The notes under the pieces are model-generated. The model was not told where the DNA came from. It did no database searches and worked only from the letters and a program-made list of their open reading frames with translations. A DNA stretch of 64,000 nt from Lates calcarifer (taxonomy: Eukaryota; Chordata; Actinopteri; Centropomidae). The translations under genes and the position numbers were made by a program. This document shows positions 36,201 to 48,157 of the stretch, piece after piece. The stretch lies in contig NC_066852.1 of NCBI RefSeq assembly GCF_001640805.2, forward strand, positions 5,812,194 to 5,876,193, read 5' to 3'. Within the stretch, counting starts at the first letter, position 1, and each line of letters opens with the position of its first letter.

Positions 36201-38606
36201 CCCAACATCTTTACAGAAATGAACTATGGAGAAAATCTGTCAAACAGCCAAGAATTTCAGCTGTCACAGACGATGAGCTCAAAAAGACAGCCTGTAAAAT
36301 GCTTACTGTCAGAGAAAATGGCTCTGAGAGAGGAATGAGAGTGTGAGAGGAATCTACTCTCTCCAGTAACTCAGTCAGCTGGCTAGTGGCTACGCCCACT
36401 GAGAAAGCGACCTGCCTACAGACGTTTGACTGAACAGACATTTTTGGTGAGAAGCCAAATGCTGTCATATTGTTAAATGGCAATGGGAAGATAAGAAAAT
36501 CACAGTCCAAATTCATTCACCGTGAGTCTTGTTTTATGTGTTATTTTGTATGGCACAGAGTGTGATCAGTCACAAAAATGTGGAGGATTTACTTCAGCAC
36601 ATAGTGGTGACTTTATCAATGAGCATATGTTTCACTCTTGATCTTACTAATGTCTGATTTTAGTTTGTAAAAGAAATTCTGTTATATTTTGGAAATAGTA
36701 AAAGGATAATGGTAATGATTTTTATCATGAACATTTTATATAGTTTTTCCAGAAACCCAGAGAAAACCCTCACATCTGTGAATGAGAATGGGAGTCCTGT
36801 TCACCTTTATGGAGAGACATTGTCAGTAATAACAATATAAATCACTGGGTGATCCAAAGGAGTTATTTTGTTGCGGAGTAATTCTGTACTATCATCTGAC
36901 ATCCCAACTTGTCAAAGATTTTAGTGCACAACACTAGTATGCACATACATTCAATTTGACATAGACAGTAACCCTAGAATATATTTTTTGGATTATAGAT
37001 TAACTCTAAACGCTCCTGAGTAGCTCCAGCAGAGCCGTAATGGATGACGTGTTCTGTGAATAAGTCAGAGCAGTACAAGGCCAGGAAAGCCTTGTTATTG
37101 CCCTGGGAATATTTTATCCCCTTCCTCACCCCTGTAATGCTACAAAACGAACCAAAATGATGGAATAAAACTGGCTGAAAGCTGCACAGAGCTGCTGACT
37201 AAGTTGTTGATTCTCAGCTGCAATATCATTGAGTAAATTTCTAAAACTGATGTCACAGTTTCAGTGTTAATGAAAAAAATAGCTCTAGGGTGTTTTAATG
37301 ACTGAATGACACACACAAAACCCAGCTTGTGTTTCACATTCCAACCCTGAAGTATAGAGCTGTTAAGTTGTCTATAAAGCACCTGGCTCGGATACCCAAC
37401 ACTGTCCCTTGGCAGACAGACTTTGTATTCCTCTTACGAAGGTGAATTGAATTAACAAGGTCACTCTCCTGACATCCATTCTCCAGAGGCTGAAGACAGG
37501 AGACTTGAGAGAAGGCATCAGATGACAAGCATAAGAAGGCAGATAAAAACGCAGTGTTGAAAAAGAATTGTAAAGGCTGTGTCACACATCGATTTTAGTC
37601 TTGAGTTTGTCCTGAGACAGCTAACTGCTGCCTGGCTGACTCCAGTGGGATGGGATGGGGGTGGCCTGGCCTAATGACCAAATCTGGATTGTCATTTTAC
37701 AATTATTTGGGACTATGATTCACTTACCAGATTACTTAATAACTGAGAGATCATTTGAGAGAGTAAACCATGAGATTGAGAACTGTCATTCCAGTTGAGG
37801 TCTAACTATCTATAATGTTTCCTTTGCATTTGGCAGCATTTTGAAACCATAATGCCGGATGTGGCCATTGTCTTCAACTGCAACTATAAGGGAACAACAA
37901 AAGGTGCTACTGTCACTCAGAGATGCTGCACAGACTGCCTGGTCATGGCCTAATTCCTGCAGGGCTCCAAATTACCTCATGAATATGCAGTACTGAAGGA
38001 ATTAAGGTTGCTGCCTGTCAGTACAGTCAGTATCATTTTGGTTTGGTTAGTATATGAGAAAAGCAGGAGCAGGAAACCTTCAGAACAACACTGCACATAT
38101 ACTCTTATACTCTTCTCTGGAGTGTATTTCCATATGTACCTTGATTAAGTAGACTAATCACCAGTTCCTACATCACCGTAAACACCAGTAATAAGATGTG
38201 TCAGTAAGTAATACTCCTATAATCATTAAATGTGGAAAGGTAATTAAAAGGGACACTCGACTTATCTGACACATGAAGTTCAGCTTCTCACAAAAGGTAC
38301 TACTCAGCCTGTGACAGGTGTGTAATGTCTTCTGTGGATCTGGATTGAACTTTCTAGATTTTGCAATAAAAATAGCCTTGATTATATTATTAGGTTTATC
38401 ACACCTTGAGATATAAACAAAGCATGAACATGCCCTTAGCATTTATGGACATAGGAACGTAGCTGTATGGCTTTGGTTTTGTTGTTTTGTTTTTGTAGCC
38501 ACACAAGCAACATTAGAATAGTTTTTGGCTGCATTGTGCAATTTACAACAAAAAAGCTCTAAAACCCCAATGTACACTACCTGATGCAGTTAGAAACTAG
38601 CTAAGT

Positions 38607-38647
38607 GCTAAATGCTTCACTAAGTTCAATTTAGTGAAGTATTCAGC
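38607..38647 (+). repeat. 17-bp inverted repeat with 7-nt loop
   Basis: Left arm 38607-38623 (gctaaatgcttcactaa) and right arm 38631-38647 (ttagtgaagtattcagc) are complementary except for two positions, which could be G-U pairs in RNA. It is too short for a usual miRNA precursor. Confidence 0.7.
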
Positions 38648-38827
38648 AGCTAAAGATGAATACATTTCCTGCAGGAGTTTAGCCAAAGTTTAGCCACAAA
38701 CACAACTCCAAATGACTGGTTATGTTGCTCTGTAACAGCTGGATGTGTAAATAGTAAGAAGTCTTTACTATTCAAACTTGTTTAGAAACATCTTTCTTTT
38801 TCTCCTGTTGCAAGCATGACGCTATTA

Positions 38828-39195
38828 AAGGTGCTGTATGTACACTTTTGCTATCCCTACATACCTAGCATTAGCATTAACAGCTGTTTACTTACCAGTC
38901 TAGAAGAAATGTTGGGTGTTCAGCATCAAACTTCATTCCATCACTCACCAAGAGCTGTTTCCAGCAGTGGGAGGCAACGCCACTGTTTTTTTCTTCTAAT
39001 TCTGTCACTTCTTTTACCAAAGTTGACATGCAAAGCAACCAGCCCTTTCCCATCTCTTAATACCACTGTGATAGTGAGTCACTGTAGTGTCCAGTCTGCC
39101 CTTGGTCTAACATGAGAGGATGAAGAAGTAGAGCTGTTCATGGGGTATATTTTAACCTCGTTCCATGTCAGCACAACAATGGCTGAAGCTCTTAG
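38828..39195 (+). repeat. dispersed repeat B, copy 1
   Basis: Co-linear with 59662-59932: ttttgctat..ctacata, ttagcattaa, gtttactta.cagtctagaa, aagaaat, cttcattc, caccaagagctgtt, ggcaac.ccaatgtt/ccactg, ttctgtcacttctttt and aatggctgaagctcttag. It is probably a non-autonomous mobile element common in fish; its class was not determined. Confidence 0.65.
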
Positions 39196-40659
39196 TGAGT
39201 AAATACCTGTTAATGCTAACGTTGGCTTTGGGGAGATAGGAAAAACTTACGTAGCACCTTAAAAGATCAGGTTTGACTTATAATTATTGTTCTATCTACT
39301 AGTAAGGAAGGGAAGTTCTGAACTGGCTGGTCATTTAAACACACTTATTGTGTTTAATGGACGATAGCATTTCACTATCTCACATCTGTATCAACACACC
39401 CAGTTAGAGTGTCGTGCACCACCTGCCAGATTTTGTATCCACTGTTCAACTATGACCTCAAAAAAGGCTGACCTCTGTGGAGCGTGTCCAATGGCATGGG
39501 ATGACATGAGGTCACCAAACTTGTTGAACCAATAAGAATGATAAAGGTGTAACACAATACTGATAGGAAGATCAAGCAGATGCCATTCTGCACACACCCA
39601 CACAGTCCTCCTAAAAAAATAAGCTAAAACACCTGTGTGGGTGTACAATGGGTGTGGATAGCCTCAGAGTGAAACATAGACCTCCATTAACTCTCCACTT
39701 CATGTGTCTTATGCAAATCAGTTAGCTAGTCAATATCAAAAAGCTAAGTGTAGAAGCCTTTGAGATGGACTGAAATCATCAACCTATAATTTCTGTATCT
39801 GCATGGCTGTGAGGGTCATCAAGGGTCCATCTGAATGTATATTTGTCATCTTCCCAAGTCTCTGGGGTTCAGTACAACTGTATTGATTGAAACAGAAGTG
39901 TTTCTGTTTGTAACAGACAACTGAAACACTGTGTATAAAGAAACCTTTAATTCTGTGTGTTTATCCATGCAAGTCATCTATGTGGTTGTGGTAGTTTATG
40001 AATATTTAGTAGCTAATACTCATTAAACTGTTATTGTTATAACTAAACTGACAAATGCACATGTTCTTCTGGTGTTTTTGTCAATTACAGAATGGCTTCA
40101 CGTGCATTACTGCCACCCACTGGACTGGAGTGATCTGACAAATATAAATACATACACTGCACAATATGAAATTAATGTGTTCTAAATCTCAACTGGATTT
40201 TATCTGGATATGAATCATTTCAAATGTCAAGTGTGAATATAGATATATGACCATAGATAGCAGGTGAACATAGATGACAGCCTGCACTTGATTGACTGAG
40301 CTACTTTGTATGATGTTTATTGCTCCTGTCATTAGTTAATCTATACAAATGAACTGTCTGTGATTAATTGACTAAAAAAATGCATATGACACACTATGGA
40401 TTTTATTGTTTCTGGTGTGGAAACGTGGTCAGTGATTCACTCTTACTGATAAAGAGTAGCACTGCCAAGCCATCCGAGCCTCATTAATCAGAACAGGAGG
40501 GAAGGTAATGAAGACAAGACATGCAGGGAAGCATTCAGCCTCTGAGCTATGGGTTTATGCTTGTATGTTGTTGTAAACGCCATCAAAGATAATTGACAGG
40601 AGCCACACTTGGTCAGAGGATTAGTTTCAGCTGAACTTGCCAGCATTTTCTCTTCAGCT

Positions 40660-40930
40660 TTCCAGGAGATTTGGGTCGAAGGATCCCTGATAAATCACTT
40701 ATTTATTAGTGTTTGTCACAGTGAGTCAGCACGGCGTGCCGGGGGCAGGGTAACGGCCCGCCTTCTCGTCCCTCTCGGCACAGTGGTGGTGACACACCTC
40801 AGCAAAAGACTTCTCACTCAGGCAGAATTATTCCATGGCAGGCCATTGCACAGAAGCCATTAAAAGAGTAAATATGAAGCCCCTGCCTCAATGAAGTTAG
40901 CACTCATCTCTCACGGTCTTATCTGTTTTG
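40660..40930. other. candidate conserved non-coding block
   Basis: A more GC-rich block (with gcacggcgtgccgggggcag and CpGs) within AT-rich intron-like DNA, free of recognised repeats and without a plausible exon. Possible regulatory element; composition is the only evidence. Confidence 0.25.
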
Positions 40931-41448
40931 TTTTTAGAATGCTAAGTGATTAGAATGTACAGCTGCTGCCAAGTCAACACTACAATTACAATAATAGTTT
41001 CCAGTAAAGCTGTGGAGTGGATGTGGGATGATAAGTCTGCCTAAATAATTAAAACTGCAGATGCACAAACAACTCTGGTACTTTTACTATTCCCCTTGAT
41101 TAGGCTGTCAACCATTAAGTGGTATTCTAAAGAAGTGAATGATTTGTTAACATGGAGTTATAATATGTAGACTTTGCTTTGTGGGTGCTGCTGATTTCTG
41201 TGAAGCTTTCAAGTTTCCCCTTCATTTGTTCAATAGTTTTCTGGTTTTCTGATTCATAAAGCAGTTTTGATAAAACTTATTCTGTTTTTTCAGTTCTTAT
41301 AGCTGATTTAAATTGTCACGACTCTTAATTTCCTGTTTGCTCGGTCCTGTGATGACTTTTTAGATTTCACTTTTACTTCCCCATCTAGACCCCAATAAGG
41401 GTTCGTGTGTCTTCACCTAAGCAAGTATTGTTCCCCATAAAACTCATA

Positions 41449-41540
41449 TGACTCATGATAGTCAAGCAGGGACTTGACTTTGACTCAGGAATCACACACT
41501 TTGACTCAGGAATCACACACTTTGACTCAGGGATCACATG
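41449..41540 (+). promoter_or_regulatory. AP-1 (TGACTCA) site cluster including a 21-bp tandem repeat
   Basis: Exact TGACTCA heptamers at 41449-41455, 41481-41487, 41502-41508 and 41523-41529. The last three lie in tandem copies of a 21-bp unit (tttgactcaggaatcacacac, 41479-41540; the third copy is slightly diverged). The first sits in the palindrome atgactcat. TGACTCA is the consensus for FOS/JUN and related bZIP dimers. Confidence 0.55.
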
Positions 41541-43767
41541 TTAGATGTATTTACTATGCATGTGTGTGTGTGGCAAATGCATTTACATTTTTAAAAATCT
41601 CTCAAAAGGATTGGCCAGAATGGTCCAAAAGTGGAACAGCACTGAGGAAATCCTCTTATCTCTGCTGATGGACAGCCTGTCTATTTCGGTGACATTCACC
41701 ATGTGTCACAAGTACCGCAACAGTGTAGATTTGCATATTAGTGTAGCACTACAACAAACGTCGAACATTCTGCTCAGGCCTAAACCCCGTGGAACTGATT
41801 TCCATCTCGATTTTACATTCCCATACATCAGGAAGTTGTGTTTTCTGCAGAAAGATGACGCTACTCACAGCAGTTTACAGTAAACAGGATCCTCTGCTGG
41901 TTATTGCTCTTACATCAGCTTATAAACACAGACTGTCAGCATATTCTACACTGAGCGTTGCTCTTTGGTTGACACACCTGAGATAGCTAGACCATTTTCA
42001 TATGAATGAGGTGGTGTGACATGAGTGCCTCCTCATGATTACTGTCACGTATCTTGAACACATAAAAACCTGTGAGTAACCAGATCAAGGTAATGATTTA
42101 GGTAAAACATTTCCATAGTTTGCAGGAACCTTACATCCTACATGCCCGTGTAAGGTGTGGCAGAACCTGTGACAGTCTACAGGATAACCGGTTTGTTGAC
42201 CTTGTCTTGTGTATTTATGGATTCACTGATCACTTTAATTCATGTCCCTATTTGTTTTAATATGAAGGAGATTTTTCTTTTGCCTCAAAAACATGTTTCA
42301 TTTTTCCACGGACACTTGCCAAGCTGCTGTTTTTTTCCAAGCACACCACTTTGTATCAGTTTCATCGCGTTACTTTGCCTGCATGAGAGAGGAGTGTACG
42401 TGGCAAGAATAATCTAAGACCAACATGTGACCTAGTTATGGTCATTTAGTTTTGCTTATTCTGATTAGATGAAGATGTTTACATGACAGTTGAAATAACC
42501 AACCTGTGGTTATAGTTGTATCATTAGAGTGCATGTAAATGCACTTACTCTCATTTCTGCCTCTCCAACCAGCTCGTTTTTCAACTCGGTAATTTAGATC
42601 CACATCTCACCTTCAATTGTATTATCTTCTCTTCTAATTCACTAAGCGTGTTCGCCCTGTGGGATGCTGTAGTGAGTGGGTACCTTATCAGATTTTTGCC
42701 TGCTAATTATCAAGACAAGTTTTAGTACTCTGCTCAAGAGCTTCTAAATCAGTTCCAAGGTCATTCATCTCTTATACTTTGCCTGTTTAGTGCATTAGAT
42801 TCTGCTCACTTGGATACATTTTCTAAAAGGCCAATGACTCATATCTTGATTTTCTTTGGCTTGTCTCTTCTGCCAGAGTCTTGTATTCATCCAGGCCAAG
42901 ATCATCAACTACAACTTGAAAAAGGGATAGGGTCTGTTTTCAGTTTCCAGTGCATACTTTTGTGGATGGGTTGAGGGAGAGGTTCTGCTACACACAAAAT
43001 GCTGTTTTGATGAACTCATCCCTCATGATTACGCCACTAAGGTCTAAGTGTAGGTCTCGTGGTATTCAAGCTATCACTCAGATAATGTTAGCCTCAGTGA
43101 AGACAAAACTCAGTCTTAATGATGTCATTTGAATCACTGAATAGCTCCAGTCAGGTAGCAAAAATAGATTTTTCAAGCACACATTATCTATAGGTTGATT
43201 AAACACCCCTGGTGTCATCAAACATTATATGCTGCACAGTGGATGCCAAAGTGATGTATTTCACTTTTAGAGTGTTAATATTTGCCCCAGTTTGGATGAA
43301 TACAGTATATTCCATGCTGCTCTCTTTCAAAGCCTTTTTTCTCTTTCCCATTCAGTAATGCAAAATGTTACAATAGTCAAAGCCAAGCGAATTCAGTCTC
43401 CATCCTATACACCAGTACTGACGTAGAGTGGTTTACTTGCATCTTTTGCTGGCGGCCTCGCATGTTCTGCTGCCTGCAAGATTAGCTTTCCTGATGCTAA
43501 CCCAAATGTAGTCTAGTTCATCAAATCCTCCACTTCATCTCCTGAGACCCAACCACATGCCAGTGTATTAAACAGGCTTCTATGACTAACAGGGCTTTCT
43601 AACCAAACACACAAGCATTGCATTACACAAAGGAAGGCAACTGTTTTGAAAGCAACTTCAAGGCAAAGCATTTCTAAATATCTGCACGACTGACAGCCTT
43701 GACTTTGTGCCTGCTTCTAAAAACATTGTTTATTAAATTCAAATCTGTCTCATTGGGCTGTAGTCTC

Positions 43768-43796
43768 CTGGTTGACTGGTTGATTGGTTGGTTGAT
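43768..43796 (+). repeat. short ctggttga / ttgg tandem repeat
   Basis: Imperfect 8-mer and 4-mer repetition: ctggttga ctggttga ttggttggttga. Confidence 0.7.
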
Positions 43797-44568
43797 ATGC
43801 TCTCATCCAGTCAAATTCTCATGGGTTGGACAGTCAGTGGTGCCCACAGCCCTGCTATCTCACACTAACTTGTTGTTCCTGGTGTGAATGTTTGGTAAGA
43901 CCAAAGCAATGAATGGTAGAAGAATGGTCAGCGGTCAGTTTTCACCTTATCTTGGCTTAAAATCGTAGGTCAAATATACCTGGGAACTTCGTTTGGACAG
44001 AAGTGGAGACATACAGAAACTGTTGCCAAACATTCGTCAAGCTCAAGACTCCTAACTCAATTTCTTTTACATGCTTTTCTCAACTAATATGACAATAAAC
44101 TTACTTTTGCCTTAACTCCAGCTTCTAGACTTAGTAGTAGCAATGCCTCTGACTATGAAGAAAGTATGCTAATTTGTAATGGGTGGGACATCCTGATATG
44201 AAAGATGATCATTTGTAATGATATTTTTATACTTTGTTGATTCTAATCATCAGCTGAGAAGTCCCTAGCTGAAATGCAGAATGTGTGATGGAAACGGGGG
44301 GCAGAGCAACACAACTCATCTCTGTTCACTGCTCTGACACTTTTGCTTGGTAGCTGAATAATACTGAAGTTGGCTGAGCTATTTATGAGAGAGATGCTCT
44401 GACTGTGTGGAAATATGATGCTTTTATATCAGTTATTTCTAAATGTGAGTCCTAAAGGTAAACATGAGAGAACTCAAAGACAACAATTCTAATTCACGTA
44501 CAGCCCTCACATTTTGTGTAGGCTTGAAAGTGTCTAAATGACCAAGTCATAGGTTACTGTTTGTACCA

Positions 44569-44640
44569 GGGTTGCAACTAATGCTTATTTTCATGATCAA
44601 AAAAACTAATTGGATTTATATGTTTTGAGAGCATCACCCA
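44569..44640 (+). mobile_element. terminal fragment of a fold-back element (gggttgcaacta type)
   Basis: gggttgcaactaatgcttat followed by tttcatgatcaa and an AT-rich continuation resembles one end of a common AT-rich teleost fold-back (MITE-like) element. It is related to the fuller copy at 51121-51454 and the opposite-facing end at about 61880-61996. The other end is missing. Confidence 0.45.
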
Positions 44641-44734
44641 CAAGCTTTAATGCAAGATGGCTGTCTTATGTTAATTAGTGTTTTTTTCCTTGTTGGCATA
44701 CATGTTTTTTTGTTTCATGAGCTGTTGCTATCAT

Positions 44735-44870
44735 CAGTTTATTGCTCAAGGACAGGTGGCTTGCTCAAGGATCAAACCTGCAACCTTTGAGCTGTGTTGA
44801 GTGACCTTTCAGAACAGTCTTTCTCTCATCAGCAGGCCTGCTACCTGTTGTACTACTGCACATAGACAGC
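44735..44870 (+). mobile_element. decayed SINE-like fragment
   Basis: Contains ttgctcaaggac...ggcttgctcaaggatcaaac and ctgcaacctttgagc, then ctcatcagcaggcc, the order seen in fish short interspersed repeats with 'gctcaagggcac' and 'gaacc..caacctt' blocks (recalled). Strongly diverged. Confidence 0.3.
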
Positions 44871-46959
44871 TGCTTGAATATACAATAAAGACTCAGATGC
44901 ACCACAGAGAAGATTGTAAGTACATTCAGTAGCTTTTTACAAGATATGGGCTGCTATACAGCAGTGTGAGTCCCAACACTTTCCTATTACACTCTACCTT
45001 TTTAAAGGGTGGGACCCTGCAAACTGGCAAAGACGTTTCTTCATGTTCTTTAGCCTGTACCTGTGAAGCTTTGCAGAAGAGGTTTGACACAATTAGAGGA
45101 GCAAAAACACTGGGTGTCAGTGTAAATGTCAAGGTCTGACAGGGGCATCACAGACTTACAGCTAAGAGTGAGAGTACGGGGGATCTAAGAATAGGCACCA
45201 AGGATGATTCCATGCTGCTTAAAAAGATAATTCAATCCAAAAAATGTGTTTCTTCTAATGATTTACTGAAAAAATGTGGAGGAGTGAGCTTGACATGACA
45301 GGACATGGAGTTCCAGGTCACTCCAGTGTGCAGCTACATTGTTTAACATAAAAGCACACTAGTCTAGCAATCCTACATGTTTATTTTCATTTAACTCTAC
45401 AGAATATGGCACCATAGTTGTGGAATTTTTATGAAAAAAATCTAGTATTTTCTAATCCAGTTATTCATCATTTGCACAGATGATTCAACCAGGAGAGTTT
45501 CACCCCATTCAAAACAGAAGATGAGCTCCAGCTGTGAGTCACCTAACAGTGTCTATGGGAAAAATGAATTGGAGTTTTACCTCTGGAACCACAACCATAC
45601 TAAGCTATGATAAATACTGAGGGAAGATACTGTTAAGTGCTGATGGAATGTCTCTCAGTCAAATTAATAATACTACTACTCATAGTAAGGACAATAATAA
45701 TTCTAGTTATTTTAGAGTCTTCAGTTAGTCAGTCACTGCAGTGGGACCAACCAATTTCCACTTTCTGATTATCTGCTTTAAACATGACTCTATAATGGTG
45801 CAAAATGTTAATTAGTTATAAAACATTAATTAGACCTGGACTTGGACTTAGACTTGGGTACACTTATTACTGAAGAGTGTCAGGTTTTCTGATGTCAGTA
45901 TAATGTGATGACCTGGAAAAAACGTTGACATCAGCTAGAATGATCTGTGGGATCTGATGTCAGTCACATGACCTCACAAAATTTGTCATGGAATCAGCAA
46001 ATGACAGAATTCCAAGGTATTACATGTAAAAATAATCACTAATGGAATTAGGACATTCTTAAGAAAAGCAGGAAGTACGCAGTCTGTGTTGAGATGATTA
46101 GACATTTTTAGGCACACAAAGTTGCAGGCGTTCCAGTTAGCAAAACACATTAAAAATAGTTTTCAGCTGAGGCAAAGAAAACTCATTTTTTCACTTGTCA
46201 GATGTGATGTGAAAACAAGGTAAAATAAGGAAGTGTTTGCTTCATTTGCATTATGCTGCTATTTAAAGATATGTGCTACTGTGTCACAGTGAATTAAGAT
46301 AAGAGTTTAAATCAGGTGACAGTTTGAATATGGATGGACAGAGAAAGGACCCATGAAGAAGAAACCTCAATATTGTTTTGACACCATCACAGCTACATTT
46401 CACTGCTTTCTCAGATGGAGTCTGCATGCTGCTCAGGCTGACGTTTACTCAGGTGGTAAATTACATCTGTAGTGCAGAAGCTCTGTGGTGATTTAATGTC
46501 CTATTGATACTTTAGCAGGACAAGCCCTACAGACTGCCACTCTGCTGTCCATATGAGAAACCATTAAATGGCTATATGCTATATGCTGCTGATATTCAGC
46601 CACACTGTCATACACACTGGAGAACAGTTTTACAAACACTAAGGAGAGTTGAATGCTGTTGCTGGGAGCTTTAAGAACTGTCCCAGTAGTGTTTAGGTGA
46701 TACCATTGGCTAATTTGCATATCAATATGTTTGAATGGTTGGTGCTTTCAAATCAGGGTGAGGGGCTACACACTGTGGTGAACAGAGATTCTTTAGGATG
46801 CTTGAAGGTGTAGGATGTCAATGAGGTTACAACAAGAGACAGATTAAAAAAAAAACAAAAGACAAGAATATTTATTGTGGAGCAGCAAAAACCAAAACTG
46901 CTGAACTACAACCTGTGGCAGAGTGGCTCTGTGGATAGTTGCGTTGCTGGTTGGTGAGT

Positions 46960-47045
46960 TTACCACTATGGACATGAAGTTTGACCCAGACATTCATGCT
47001 TCTCTCGAGATGACTTGTGATAACTTGGTCGATTCTCTGACTCAT
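46960..47045 (+). repeat. fragment of a dispersed repeat related to 30990-31510
   Basis: atgaagtttgacccagacat, tcatgctt, gatgacttgtgataacttgg and gattctctgactc match the 'ccatgaaatttggtacagacattcatg...' part of the same fish repeat family (from memory). Confidence 0.35.
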
Positions 47046-47629
47046 TACTCGAGAAACACAAATCCTGGATAATTCCATTGATTGGTTTTGTCTGTTTGAT
47101 TGTGATCGGCCTCTCGTCTAGCGGCTGCTCTCTCTGCATCAGAGGATATTTGCATAAAGTTGGGCCTTTCTCAACTTTCCCCTGTGGTGTAGTTGGACAC
47201 TTTTTGAGTCTGTCGAGCTCAGCAGGTCTGGAAAGGAAGGTCTCATTCACAGGTGAATAGCAGCTGTTGCTGTCCCTGCATTTTGAATCCATACCAAAAT
47301 CCATATGGATGGTATTCAAAAAGCAGGGAAAGCTTGGGCTGTTAAGTGGCACATCACCAGAACTACAGATTCATGAGAGGCCAGATACTGCCAACTACTT
47401 TGTATCCATATGTGTGAACACACCGTTGGTCTTGAATACTCAGGGAAGATAGACCGTTGTAACGTAGATGTAACAGCTATTTCATCCATAAAGTGTTTTG
47501 AACCACCTAAAACAAAAAATACTTAAAATATCTAAACCTGTGTCTAGAGCAACTTTTATTTATTTGGTCATGTCGGCTGGACCTCCCTGCAGTGACAGCT
47601 TTTACTTAGGTTGTCTATCTAAGGTGGAG

Positions 47630-47875
47630 TACCTGTGGCTCTGGGGGTAGAGTGGGTTGTCCACTAACCAGAGGTTTGTGGTTTGATCTCCAGCTCCTCC
47701 AAAGTGTACTTGGGCAAGATACTGAACCCCAAATTGCCCATGTACACATTCAGTATCAATGTGTGTGATAGAGAAGTGCTATCTATGGTAATGCTGTATC
47801 AATGTGTGTGTGAATGTGACTAGTGGTGTGTACTGAGTGGTGGTTAAGACCAGTTTACCAATGCCTTCACACAAA
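47630..47875 (+). mobile_element. tRNA-derived SINE with LINE-like 3' tail (fragment)
   Basis: A polymerase III A-box-like segment (gtggctctgggggtagagtg) and a B-box-like gtttgatctc lie about 40 nt apart, as in tRNA-derived SINE heads. They are followed by gtacttgggcaagatactga and a tail (gtgtgtgaatgtgactagtg...gagtggtggttaagacc) like the ends of L2-type fish LINEs. It lies inside the presumed intron 1. Confidence 0.6.
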
Positions 47876-48143
47876 ACCACATTTATTTTAAACATAGTAG
47901 ACACACTGCTTTGTATTTGATAAACAAATAGTTTGCTAACCGCTGTACAGTTTAGGCAACACATAAACTTATTGATTAGTTGGTTGTTTTGCCTAAAACA
48001 CATCACTTGAGATTTGATGTGTGGGACCTTCCACTGTCTCACTGAATTAGACGAATAGATGAATAAGTTCTGAATTCCTGAATTGTAACTATGAACCTTT
48101 TTGTGCTACTACCTGATCCCTACTAGTGATAATATGGCCAGTA

Positions 48144-48157
48144 CCAGTAGAGGGCCC
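48144..48157 (+). promoter_or_regulatory. candidate CTCF-binding motif
   Basis: CCAGTAGAGGGCCC fits the core CCASYAGRGGGC in forward orientation. Weaker than the 24601 site. Confidence 0.4.

Noticed and set aside
40107..40125. CTCF-like ctgccacccactgg
   Set aside because: Several core mismatches; not distinguishable from chance.
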